64,000 bases of DNA from Citrobacter gillenii (GTDB taxonomy: Bacteria > Pseudomonadota > Gammaproteobacteria > Enterobacterales > Enterobacteriaceae). The notes beneath the pieces are model-generated. The model made no database searches. It was not told the origin of the DNA and saw nothing but the letters and a program-made list of their open reading frames with translations. A program made the translations under genes and the position numbers. The stretch's first letter is position 1; the number at the start of each line of letters is the position of its first letter. Location of the stretch: assembly GCF_013337685.1 (NCBI RefSeq), contig NZ_SUQN01000006.1:1-64000 (forward strand). Reading direction: 5' to 3'. This document shows positions 1-11,500 of this stretch, piece after piece.

Positions 1-3000
1 ACCCGTGACACTACCTACGTCATCACTTCCACTGACAATCTTCACCGAGTTTTCGATTACACTGAAATCAGTGCTTGCCTGGCTTTGCTCACCTGTGACC
101 GGGTTTTCCACCCGGGCAGTGAGTTTATGCTCGCTGCCCGCAGCCAGAGCTGGGGTACTGAAGGTCCATGCATTGCCGGTAATTACCGCCTCACCCAGAC
201 GCGAGGTTCCATCGTACACCGCGACCACCTGACCGGCGGTCAGCGGGGCAGATACACTACCCGCTAATGCCAGCATGCCGTCATCGGTCGACTCACCATT
301 CACCAGGGCCCCGGTCCGGGCACCCACGTCGTCAGTGACCGAATCAATAGTCGCCGTTTGAGTCAATGGAGTCGTAACCAGGACCGTGAAGTCAGCCGGA
401 GCGGTTGCCACCAGTGCATTATCCCCGGAATCAACAATGCTTGCGGAAAGACTATGCGCACCAGCGTTTAACGCAGTCGAGGGGGTAAAGGACCATGTTG
501 TACCATTGACCGTTGCATAATCAAGCAACGTAATACCGTCATAGATAGCGATTTTCTCGCCAGCAGCCAGTTCTGTTCCCAGAGTACCGCTCAGCGTAGG
601 AGTGGTATCATCCGTCGTACCATTTTGGTCAACAGAGCCCATAACCATGCCGAAATCATCGCTGATTGCTCCCATTGTGAGCGTATTGACGCGAATCTCA
701 ACGGGTTGACTTGAGGCCGAAAATAGACCAGTTGCAGCATTTTCAACTCTGGCTGTCAGCGAGTGCAGGCCGATAGCAAGTGCTTTGGATGTAAAGGTCC
801 AGTCTGTCGCAGTAACCGTTGCAATACCCAATCGGGTCGCACCATCGTAGATAACGACTTGCTCTCCCGCTGACAGGGACGCTGTCAGCGTACCCATGAG
901 GACCGGCGTATTGTCATTTGTCGACTGACCGGAAGGTAAATCTCCGACAAAGGTACCTGATGCATTGTCATCTGATGCATGCAAAATGGTAGCTTGTGTT
1001 GTCGGCGGCGTCTGTACAGAAAACGAGTAGGTTGACTGTACACTTTCATTACCAGCTTGATCAGTGACCTTTACCGTTACAGGGTAACTGCCATCGCTAA
1101 GATTTGCGTTGGTTAAGACAATATTTGCGCGTCCTTTGCTATCTGTCACACCAGTGTAGTCAATACCATTAACAGTGATGACAACAGAAACCAAAGGTTC
1201 GCTTACAATGCAGATCGTCGGGCTGCTATTTAAATTCGAGATTAAACCATCACTATTACTGATGCCATCGTCCGATGCACTATCCACAAATGCACTTTGC
1301 ACTGGAGCAGCGTTATCTACGATAACATTTACCGGATTGCTGTATCCGACGTTATTTGCCTCATCACGAACAAGGCTACGGAAACTATATTTCCCGTCTG
1401 CCAGAGCGGACTGTTGAGCCGTGGTAGTGGACCATGTTTTACCACCATCGGTTGAAACCTGATACACAACTGTAGACGCAGTATCCTGGCCGGACAGGCT
1501 GAGATCGAAGGTGCTGTCCTGGGTGAGCAAGTCAATCGCGCTGGAACCTGTATCGTCAAAATTAGCCAATAGCAACGTACCGGCAACCACAGTTTGGTCA
1601 AGCGTAAAGGTAAGTTCGGTGACAGGGCTATATCGCCCCGCGGCGTCTGACTGACGCACTTGAATTGTATGTGAACCTTCTGTTGTGTTTAAGCTGACAC
1701 CGTTCCCGGTCCCGGCCTGCCAAGAATGACCGCCATCAAGGGTGTACTCCCATGTTGCCCCCTCAACCAAACCACCGATCATTACACGAGCATCGGAGGT
1801 GACGCTCCTGTTCTGGCTGGTGTCATTAATGAGCTGGACAGTCAATGCCGCCGGATCAGAAATATCGATATTAAGACTGTACACGGGGCTTTCGCCGCTT
1901 ACGTTACCCGCCTTGTCGGTTAAGGTATATGTAAATGTATGCGTTCCACCGGTCAAATCGTTCACTGGTGTCAATGTACCTGTGGCCCTGTCATAGACAG
2001 AAGCTACCAATACGCCATCCACATACAGATTCGGAGTATCGTTCAGGCCGCTCCCCACATTAAAGCCTGGACGTAATGCATCGGTAGTCCCGGAGGTGTT
2101 ATTAACATCCTGAATACTACCCACATTATCATTGTAACTGGCAATCGCAGCAGGCACGCCCGGCGCAGTATGATCAATAATGAGAGAGAAAACAGCGCTT
2201 GTAGCGCTTTCATTTCCTGCAGCGTCAGTCAAAGTATAGGTGAACTGATGCGAACCTTCTGGCAAATCAACATCAGGTGTTAATGTACCAGTCGTTTTAT
2301 TATACGTTGCTGCGGTTAATTTTCCATCTACATACAATTTGAGTGTATCGCCCAGACCCGTTCCCACATTGAAGCCTGGACGCAACGTATCGGTCACCTC
2401 GGAATTGCTACTGGTGTCCTTAATGCTCCCAACATTATCATTGAAGCTTGAAATCGCAGCAGGCGTCCCCGGAGCCGTATGGTCGATAATGAGGGTGAAA
2501 GCAGAGCTTGCATCGCTCACATTTCCTGCAGCATCAGTCAGGGTATAGGTAAACGTATGTTTACCTTCTGGCAAATCAACATCCGGCGTTAATGTACCGG
2601 TCGTTTTATCATACTTCGCTGGGGTTAACTTCCCATCCACGTACAGTTTAATTGTTTCCGTCAGGCCTGATTCAATCTTGAAGCCAGGTCGCAGATCGTC
2701 TGTCACAGTCGATGAGCTGTTCCCATTTTTTTCACTACCGATATCATCACTGTAATGGGCAAGGGGTAATGGCGTATTTGGTGCAGCCGTGTCAATTGTT
2801 ACATGGAAAACCATGCTTTTATTACTGACATTACCTGCCGCATCAGTTAAAGAATATGTGATGGCATGAGTACCGTCAGGCAAGCGCGTAGTTGGTGTCA
2901 GTACCCCGGTTGTTTTGTCATACGTAGAGGCAACTAACTTGCCATCCACATACAAATTTGGCATATCGTTCAGGCCAATCGGTATTTTAAAACCCGGCAT

Positions 3001-3909
3001 AGCATCTTTGGTTACTGCAACGTTAACAGTTACAGAGCTATCACCCGAATCATCGATATAATTGGTAATATTGGTCGTGATAGCTGGCGCAGTCAGGTCA
3101 ACGACAAGTTCCAGGGCAGTACTCTGTGCACTTTCGTGGCCTGATTTATCCGTCTTTGTCCAGGTAATAGAATGCTTACCTTCGGTCAGAGCGGCATCAG
3201 GCGTAAGCGTCCCCTTCGCCTTATCATATGTCGCGGCCACTGCTTTTCCGTCGACGTATAATTTTGGCTTCTCGGTCAAACCGATGCCAATATTAAAGGC
3301 TGGCCGCGTGTCATCAGTACTGGTCGCCGTGCTTTGCCTGGATTGCTCGCCCCCTACATCATCCTGATAATTTGCGATAGCCCCTGGTGCTGGTTTCTCA
3401 GAAGGTTTTGTCGGTGTGGTAGGTTTTATCGGTGTGGACTGATGATTATCATGAGAATCATTATGATGGCTAAAAGGCAGAGAAATAGCTTCTGATCCAG
3501 CAGCCAACGCAAGGGCCGTTCCGATAATAGACCAACTTACTAGCGGTGATAAAGCGCCATCTGCCGCTTCTGCTGAGCTATACACCAGTGAGTCGCCTTC
3601 AATGGACGTTGCAGGCGTAATTGTAACAAGTTCTTGCTGTCCAGTGAAAGCGTGAATATCTAAATAAACAGGTTCATTGGCGATATCGTAAAAATCATCG
3701 ATTTCTAAGAGGGATTTACCATCGACCTCCAGTTCCAGGTTCTGACCTTTACGTTTAACGGTCAACCCTTCCGGGGCTTTACCTGTTTCATTATCAATAA
3801 GTTCATAATGCGTCCCAGGCTGGGCATGAATGTGTTTTGTATTCCTTGATGAGAGTTTAACTGTTTTACTCTTCCCATCAGGAAGGCTCAGTCGAAGAAC
3901 GAGGGCCAT
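1..3909 (-). CDS. Giant BapA/SiiE-like repetitive adhesin, N-terminal part (runs off the left edge)
   Basis: The frame is open without a stop from position 3909 to the window edge (1303 codons). The first ~75 residues resemble the BapA prefix domain: a β-rich, Lys-rich start beginning MALVLRLSLPDGKSK. A small apolar Gly/Ala segment around residue 126 follows, then a His/Asp-rich stretch at residues 147-158 (SHHNDSHDNHQS) and a Pro/Thr/Lys linker. After that come five Ig-like repeats of about 100 residues, each with LYVDGK (or LYVDGV), a GTLTP-type strand, LTDAAGN or similar and a closing ID.(T/S).P. Two divergent modules follow, and then at least three repeats of a second type carrying a YDG motif. 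Such proteins are exported by type I secretion and mediate biofilm formation or adhesion; their secretion signal is C-terminal and lies outside the window. GGTGA five bases upstream favours 3909; an in-frame ATG at 3921 is possible. No secretion genes are visible here. Confidence 0.9.
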   Translation of the reverse strand, partial: MALVLRLSLPDGKSKTVKLSSRNTKHIHAQPGTHYELIDNETGKAPEGLTVKRKGQNLELEVDGKSLLEIDDFYDIANEPVYLDIHAFTGQQELVTITPATSIEGDSLVYSSAEAADGALSPLVSWSIIGTALALAAGSEAISLPFSHHNDSHDNHQSTPIKPTTPTKPSEKPAPGAIANYQDDVGGEQSRQSTATSTDDTRPAFNIGIGLTEKPKLYVDGKAVAATYDKAKGTLTPDAALTEGKHSITWTKTDKSGHESAQSTALELVVDLTAPAITTNITNYIDDSGDSSVTVNVAVTKDAMPGFKIPIGLNDMPNLYVDGKLVASTYDKTTGVLTPTTRLPDGTHAITYSLTDAAGNVSNKSMVFHVTIDTAAPNTPLPLAHYSDDIGSEKNGNSSSTVTDDLRPGFKIESGLTETIKLYVDGKLTPAKYDKTTGTLTPDVDLPEGKHTFTYTLTDAAGNVSDASSAFTLIIDHTAPGTPAAISSFNDNVGSIKDTSSNSEVTDTLRPGFNVGTGLGDTLKLYVDGKLTAATYNKTTGTLTPDVDLPEGSHQFTYTLTDAAGNESATSAVFSLIIDHTAPGVPAAIASYNDNVGSIQDVNNTSGTTDALRPGFNVGSGLNDTPNLYVDGVLVASVYDRATGTLTPVNDLTGGTHTFTYTLTDKAGNVSGESPVYSLNIDISDPAALTVQLINDTSQNRSVTSDARVMIGGLVEGATWEYTLDGGHSWQAGTGNGVSLNTTEGSHTIQVRQSDAAGRYSPVTELTFTLDQTVVAGTLLLANFDDTGSSAIDLLTQDSTFDLSLSGQDTASTVVYQVSTDGGKTWSTTTAQQSALADGKYSFRSLVRDEANNVGYSNPVNVIVDNAAPVQSAFVDSASDDGISNSDGLISNLNSSPTICIVSEPLVSVVITVNGIDYTGVTDSKGRANIVLTNANLSDGSYPVTVKVTDQAGNESVQSTYSFSVQTPPTTQATILHASDDNASGTFVGDLPSGQSTNDNTPVLMGTLTASLSAGEQVVIYDGATRLGIATVTATDWTFTSKALAIGLHSLTARVENAATGLFSASSQPVEIRVNTLTMGAISDDFGMVMGSVDQNGTTDDTTPTLSGTLGTELAAGEKIAIYDGITLLDYATVNGTTWSFTPSTALNAGAHSLSASIVDSGDNALVATAPADFTVLVTTPLTQTATIDSVTDDVGARTGALVNGESTDDGMLALAGSVSAPLTAGQVVAVYDGTSRLGEAVITGNAWTFSTPALAAGSEHKLTARVENPVTGEQSQASTDFSVIENSVKIVSGSDDVGSVTG

Positions 3910-3921
3910 ATGGTTCACCAT

Positions 3922-5500
3922 TGCAATTTAGATGTAAAAAGTCCTGCGCAAACATACGCATATAGGGAGGGTACTGCTACAGCGCGCTTTGAGATATTTA
4001 CAACGTCATCTAAAGGGCTCAATTAAAATCAAGGAAAGCTAAAATAGTAGCTTTGCTCTGCATTTGTTTTATATACATACGAGAAGAATAAATTAGAGAG
4101 GATTACGGATATATATGACCAGTACTAAAAATCGATAATGCACATGACTGTCATATCAAATGGAAAGACTGTGCTCATCTCATTCGGGGAAAAGAAGGTT
4201 GTTAACCGATTTGTACACATGTTTTGTCCCGGGTTACCCCCTATATCTGTGGATAACTTATTTTATAGTCAGAGGGCACACCCCTCAGTCATAACTCGTC
4301 CATTTCCTTCCCGTTTTCACGCTAAGGCCACAGCCCGGATTTACAGCCCTGTGCCAATAACGATTCTTCATCATCCGTCAACACGTGTTCCTCTCGGTCC
4401 AGATGACGTTCACTGAAGTGTGCACTTTGTCTCTGGCAGCTGGATGTTTTCTCCACATTTATCCTTTTATTGTTTTCTAACCTGGTTCGCAAAGTCTAGT
4501 TGAAAGCTGTAGCAGTCGGCTCTCCTCTCTGATGGCCTGTTGAGTTCGAAGTTCTTCGGGTACCTGTGTCAGATAAAACTGTTAAAGGCTGAGCAGCACT
4601 CTGGTCGTGCCCCTCCCAGGAAATGCCCCTCTTGTTACACGGCAGAGAACTTCCTTTAGCGGCCATTATTCTTTCAGAACAGCAATACCGTCATCCGGAT
4701 ACATTTGCACCATAAATCTCGCTTCTTTCATGGAAGCAGCAGCACGATTATGACCGGTGCGACTTCGACGAATAAGTGTCAGGGCAGCGTCTTCACTGCC
4801 GAGACGACGACCTGTATCGTTGATGCTATGTCATTTTCCCGTGTCCATCGAGCCTGTCTGGTACAGTATTACCGCCCGGAGCCTGCCTGCTTCCGAAGAC
4901 GATCCGGGCTTCACACTCCCCACAGGTATAATTCGGAAAGCCCTCACCTGTTTGCATGCCTTCAGGGTTTCGCTGCTTTCCACAGGCTTAATGCTGCTGC
5001 TTGTCTGTCATCACCTTCGAGTAAAACATCATGTGCAGTCTGACGCTTACAGGGTCCGAACTCCTTTCTCAGACACTTATCTGCGTTATCGGTGTAGACC
5101 TGAATATGCTCTTTCGATAGGGCTTTTCACATTACAGGGCTCGGTGTCACTGGCACGTTAATTCAGATAAGCCGCTGACCTTACCGCTCCACATCTTCCT
5201 CCCTGCCGGGTGCAGACAGTGATGGCATCTGCAAACGGACCACCAGTGTGCTTTCCAGTAAAGTCCGGCGACAGTTACTGGCTGCATGGTCATTCAGAAA
5301 GCGTTCGTTCAAACGCAGCACATATCGCTGCCAGCGTCGATCAGCGTCCGGAGGGTGAGGTGCACATTATTCCCCCTGACGTGAGAGCGAGTCATACTGA
5401 GCCTGACTCACCCTGACCGGTGTGAAGTCCGGCGATAATGGCGTGAAGTGGGTAAACGTATCAGACCCGACGGCCCATTTTCCCGGATTACCTCTGAAGA
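3922..5500. other. 1.6 kb gap with no intact gene; degenerate fragments
   Basis: No convincing reading frame spans this gap between two adhesin genes. Short minus-strand pieces look once-coding. One, between about 4810 and 4980, holds a Cys-x-x-Cys pair (YTCGECEAR). Another, near 4640-4820, is a run of about 60 residues. They are in different frames and broken by stops. I could not assign them to a family. The segment probably marks an old insertion or deletion between the adhesin and the autotransporter. The AT-rich stretch directly upstream of position 3921 should contain the adhesin promoter, but no clear -35/-10 pair stands out. Confidence 0.5.
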
Positions 5501-8500
5501 TCAGAATTGATATTGTATACCCATCATGGCAGTCGTATTACTGTACCCCTTGTCGCCGATTTCGACACCGACATTTGCCCATAGATTCACTTTTCGACTT
5601 ACCTGCCCTTCCACTCCTGTTTTCACCTCACCAATATTGCTGACGCCCTCCTGATAGACGTTCATACCATCCATTCTGGTACCAAATTTCTTAGTGTTAT
5701 GTATCCAGTTAATTTCCAAAAAAGGCTGAAAAATCCGGTTTTTTGCCTCATCGATTTTACTGTGCCCTCTGAGATGTGCACGCAAACCCAGTCGTGTTTG
5801 GAGGTTGTTATCGCCCTGACCAGAAACAGTTGTACCGTTAGATTCGCGATGGTCTTCAGCCTCGATCCCCATCCAGATAATCTGCGCCTGAGGCTGTATA
5901 TACCATTCGCTTGTCATATCATTGTGGCTGATGAATTCCCCCAGTTTGTACGCGTAGCCCACTTCAAAAGACGTCGTGAACCCGCTGGACTTATAGGATT
6001 CATCCTGCAAATGCTGGCCTTTGACATCATTATCAAACCAGCTGTATTGCACCCAGCTGTCTGTATACATTCCCTGTTTTGTCTCTTCGTTCTGATACCA
6101 GGTGAGATATAAACCGGTGCTGTATCCATTAACTGAACCTTCAGCACTGTAGCCGGTTGGGTCTGAACGGGAATGGCTGTTATCTCTGCCGTATCCTGCC
6201 ATTATACCCAGATGCCAACTCTGTAAATCATCACTTTCCCAGCGTGCCACATCCCCCCCCAACTGTATGACATAACGGTTACTTTGCGTATTGAGCTGAC
6301 CCCCGTTCTCTTTCCAGCGAGTATGTTCCCCCACCTGCCGCAGCCACATACTGGTCTTTTTTCGATCCCCCGTCATGGCGTCGGTATAGAGTGTCTCACC
6401 CACGCGTTCATGAAGCCGTGTAGTGAACATGGTATTCGAAGCGGAAAGATTGGCGGTATAGCTGGCTGATTCCGGGCGAACAATGTTGGGTACTGGCTTT
6501 GTGGGTTCCGGCGATCCCGGCTCAGCCGGTATACCCCCTTGTGCACTGCTCAAAAACCAGTCGGGCCCTTTTTTTATTAAATTGTAATCATATGCCCCTG
6601 CTACAATACGTCCGGCTTTTACAAAGGTACCAGCTGACGTGCCGTTTACATCAATAATCCGGATACCCTCTACGGTCTGTGCCCCGCCGCCGCCAGGATT
6701 ATTAATCTGTACAAAGGTCTTACCACTTGTGTTGCCATTCACCACTATTTTATCGGTCACAGAGCGGTCATTGCCTAAAACAGTATTGAGCATGACGGTA
6801 CCCTCGAGACCATACCAGTTCGCTACAGTCAGCGTCCGCCCGACCGCTACGCCGCGCTGAGAAGGTGCAACAATATTAAGCCGGCCAGCAAGGCGCAGCT
6901 CATCAACCTGAGAATCACCGGTCATATTCCACAGGCTGACGACATCTATACTGACATCTGTCGGATCAATCCGGCCGGTTAAAACGGCACCATGCTTAAG
7001 AACTAAACGGGTATTTTCCAGACCGATAACATTACTTATAAGCCTTGCACCACCGTTACGGCCATCGAGTATCAGTTCCCCATTTTCAAGCAGCGTCTCC
7101 CCACTCCAGCCTGTATTGCCGACCAGCGTAAGTGTGCCTTCCCCTGTTTTGCGAAGTTTACCGCCAGGCTGAGTCCCGTCGGTAATATCACCGAAAAATG
7201 TAGTGCTGTCGGCGGGGGCTGCGTTTCTGACGGTCAGGATTGCACCATTAAGTCTGATCTCACCGCCATGACCTGCGAGGTCACTGGCAACCTGATCATA
7301 ACCATTGATATCAAGTACTCCGCCGTTGATAATGACATCACTGCTGTGCGCAAAGCTGTGCGCAATATCGGTCTGAAGCGCGCCCGCCTCCAGTAAAGTG
7401 TACCCGGTGTAGGTATTAGCTGCGGACAGAACAAGTCGTCCGTCGCCGGCTTTAGTGAGACTTTTTCCATCCCAGCCGCTGGCGAACCCATCAACCGGTG
7501 CGGGTTGGTCAGTGAGGGCATGGTCAATTTCCATGCCTGTCCCCTCAGCAAGGGTGAATGATCCGGTGCCTGCTGCCCGGCTTTCTTCCGTCCAGGCCAG
7601 GCGGAAACCCAGAACATAATCCTGGCCATTGTCTGAAACATACCCGTTACGTAATAAGTAATCTGTTCCCGAAGGGAGGAGCGGATTATTGAGGAAATGA
7701 CCCGTAATCCCGTCAGAGGTATGAATGAGGGTATAATTATTGTCTGTGACGCGACTGGCTTTGACAGGCGTCGGGCCATCTTGGAATCCTGTCACAATCA
7801 GTTGGCCGTCGAGTGTGGCAGTTTCGGCGATGATGGCAGGAAGAGCTTTGTCAGCCGAAAGAACTGCCTGCAACGTAGCGTCATGCGCCTGCGTGAAGCG
7901 TCCACCCACCGCCAACTGAGACTGTGCGAGCCCGAGCGCCGTTGTAGCACCGGAAGCGGTAGAGTAAGCCTTCGTCAGCGTAAACGCCCCATTCTGTTCA
8001 AAGGTGAGTATGCCTTTTCGCACCTCAATTTCACCCAGATGAGAACCAGAGGCGGTCAGAATGGTATTCCCGCGACCTTCCTGAATCAGTTTACCGGTAC
8101 CGGATAACCCCCCATCGAAGGTCAGGACATCAGAACGATTAAATACCAGCGAACTATTGTCAATGATATTGCCAGCAATACTCCCTGAGGTGCCACCGTT
8201 ACCGACTTGCAGTGTACCGTCATTAATTGTCGTGCTCCCCCCGTACGTATGATTGCCGGTCAAAATAAGTGTCCCTTTGCCCGCTTTAACCAGCCCCCCG
8301 CCTGAACGGGTACCGTCGGTTATAACTCCCGCAAACAATGTACTGTCCCCGTCAGTGGCATTGTTCGCGGTCAAAGTGGCACCATTGAGCCATATCTCGC
8401 CCGCGAGGCCTGCCAGGCGACTGGCGATCTGGGAATAACCATTCAGATCGAGGACTCCGCCATTGACGTTAAGATCACTGCTGTGTGCAAAACTCTCAGC

Positions 8501-11500
8501 AACGCCCGTCTGCAGCAGCCCGGCATTAAGAGTTGTTGCCCCGTTATAGGTATTGACTGCTGACAGAACGAGCCGCCCCTCGCCCTCTTTTGTCAGGCTC
8601 CTGCCATCCCAGCCGGTAAGAAAGCCGCCGACGGGTACCGTCTGATCAGACAAAACCTGGTCAATATCGAATCCCGTTCCCTCGCTGAGGGTGAAGTTAC
8701 CGGTACTCAATGTCTGTTTTTCACCTGTCCAGGCCAGACGAAAACCTAGATTATAATCCTGACCGTCGGCGGATACGTAACCATCACGTATGAGATAATC
8801 GGCACCTGACGGAGCTAAAGGGTTATTGGTAAAATTACCGCTGATGCCATTGGTGGTATGAATAAGCGTATAATTATGCGTTGTAGCTTCGCTGGCTTTG
8901 ACCGCCACTGGTCGATCGATAAATCCACTCATACCGAGGGTGCCGTCCAGACTGGCACTCTGCGCGGTGATGCGCGGTGAGAGACCCGAAAGGCCATCAA
9001 ACATCACCGCAAGGTGAGCATTACTGGCCTGCGTGAAAGCCCCTCCAACCATAAGCGTCGTACTGACGCCGGTGAGCGTTGTGGTGGCATGTGAATGAGT
9101 GGTGTAATAATCAGAGGTGGTAAAATTACCGTTCTGTTCAAACTGCAGGGTTCCGGCACTCACGTCCACTGCGCCTGCGTAACTATTCATCCCCGAAAGT
9201 AATTGAGTCGCGTTGCCCTGCTTATTCAGATGACCCGTTCCACTGAACTGACCGCTGAAAAGCCCGGCCCCCTCACTCAGCGTCAGATTTTTCGCCCCCA
9301 TTATAACCGTACCATTCCCGTCAAGACTGACGAAGGAGGTTCCATTGGTCGTCCCTGAAATATCAAGCTGACCGTTATTGATAACGTTCGCGGACGTTGC
9401 AATACTGCCATTATTCTTTAACATCAGCGTACCGCCAAGAAGGGTACTGACGCCTGCATATAAATTTGTGCCCGTAAGCGTCAGATTACCCTCCCCTTCT
9501 TTTGTCAGTGAACCACTGCCCTCTATGGCACCAGTCATCGTGAAAGAGGTCGCATCGCGGGTATCGAATGTTCCTCCGTCTGGACCCAGCGTAGTCATAC
9601 GCGTTGTGGAGAAGGTTGAGGCTGTTTCCAGCGTGGCATTGTCCAAAGTCAGTCTACTGCTTAGCTCCCCAAGGTTAGCATCCCCGGAAATCTGTATCCG
9701 GCCCCCGCTAATATTCGTGCCACCACGGTAAGTATTTGTGTTGGTCAGGGTAAGCGTACCGGAATCTGTTTTGTATAAAACGCCTGGACCATCAATCACG
9801 CCCCCCATTACCAGGGTTGCACCATCATTCACATCTAGTGTGGCCCTCGTTGCGTTGAGGATGGTTGCACGTGAAGAGGTCAGATTAGCCAGAACTTCCA
9901 GCGTACTGTCGCCACTAAATGTCAGCATTCCTGTTGCAGCCCCAAGATTGCTGTCACTGGCAATCTGTACATTGCCGGCCATGATTGTCGTACCGCCAGC
10001 GTATGTATTGTTCCCGTTAAGGGTGAGTGTACCTGAACCTGTCTGACTCAGTTTCCCGAGCCCTGATATCACACTCCCGAAACTAATATTGTCTGCACGA
10101 GCGAATGCCAGCGTAGCTGTAGCGATAGAAAGAGCAACATTGCTGCTTATGCTGCCGTGAGTCCCCCCATCCCCAATCTGAACGGTCCCTGCGCTGATCG
10201 TTGTCGCGCCTTCAAAGGTGTTATTTCCTGTCAGAATAAGAGTACTGCCTGCCAGTTTACGTAAGCCCCCCACGCCCGAAATTTCACCTGGATAGGTTAT
10301 ATCAGACGAGCCGGCGTTAATACCCAGTACGCTATTGATATTATTAATATGGACATGGCTGGACTGGTACCTGTCACCAGCAAATGCCGTTCCCACTGTC
10401 AGGTTTCCTGCTTCAATAATAGTGTCACCGCTGTATGTATTATCACCCGCCCAGCTGACGTTCCCCCCTCCCCGGATTATAAACCGCCCGGTTTCTCCCC
10501 CGGTCATTCCCCCTGATTTGACCAGGGTCCCGCTTAGACGATCAATGATTAAAGTACCGTCATTGTGAAATGGCGAATTGATGCTGCCTAGCATATTAGT
10601 CGTGGTGTTATGATTGCCAGCCTGTAACGTGCTTCCTGCCAGGACCGTTGTCTTTCCTGCATAGTTATTTACTGCATTCAGCACAACCGTGCCGGGCCCG
10701 CCAATAGTGAGCTGCGTAACATTCGATACGGCACTTGTAATCTGCCCATTAAATATCGCGGTAACCCCCACATCAGCATCAATACGCCCCCCCAGACCTT
10801 CGGTGGCTCCGGGGCCCAACAACACGTTGCGATTTGTGGTAAAAGTATCCCCGGTGATGAAAAGCGTGCCTCTGCCCGTACTGTCTCCCAGTTGCAACCC
10901 ATTGGTGAAGGTGGTTGGCGCGGCCCCCAGGTTAGTGTCGCGATCAACCTGCAGTGTACTGTTACCGATGACAATTGTACTTCTGGCGGCACCTGCCCGT
11001 AAGAAAGGATTGCCAGTGCTGGTATTGGTATTGCTGTAGGTGTTAGTTCCCGTAAATATAGCTTTTCCCCCGTTCTTAATGATTAAGGGGCTGGCAGAAA
11101 GGCCGCCACCTTCAATAAGGGAGTTAATGGTTGCAGTCATCCCATTAGAAATATTAATTTCTCTGCCTGTGAATAGCGGTGAGCCGTTAATAATACTACC
11201 CCCTGTCAGGGTGTAATCACTGGTACTAAAATTTAAATTCTGTACATTAACAGCCTCGTTGATAATGACGGTACCAGGGATTCCTGAAAACCAGGCATTG
11301 TTGCCCGGTGCATTTACCCATGAATGAGTCATACCTTCGCTATACCAAAGAGGAGATGTTGTATCCCAGATACCATTCCCGCCAGACGACTCTACGCCTG
11401 TTGGGGACCATATATATTCTTCGGAATACACCTCTGTGTTTGATATAACACTCACAAAAACAAAAAGATAATATGATTGTTTAACGACAAAGCATTTCTC

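Noticed and set aside
1..3400. Regular DNA repeats that could suggest a CRISPR or satellite array
   Set aside because: The period is about 300 bases and the repeats are translated Ig-like domains in one open frame; no CRISPR array was seen anywhere in the window.
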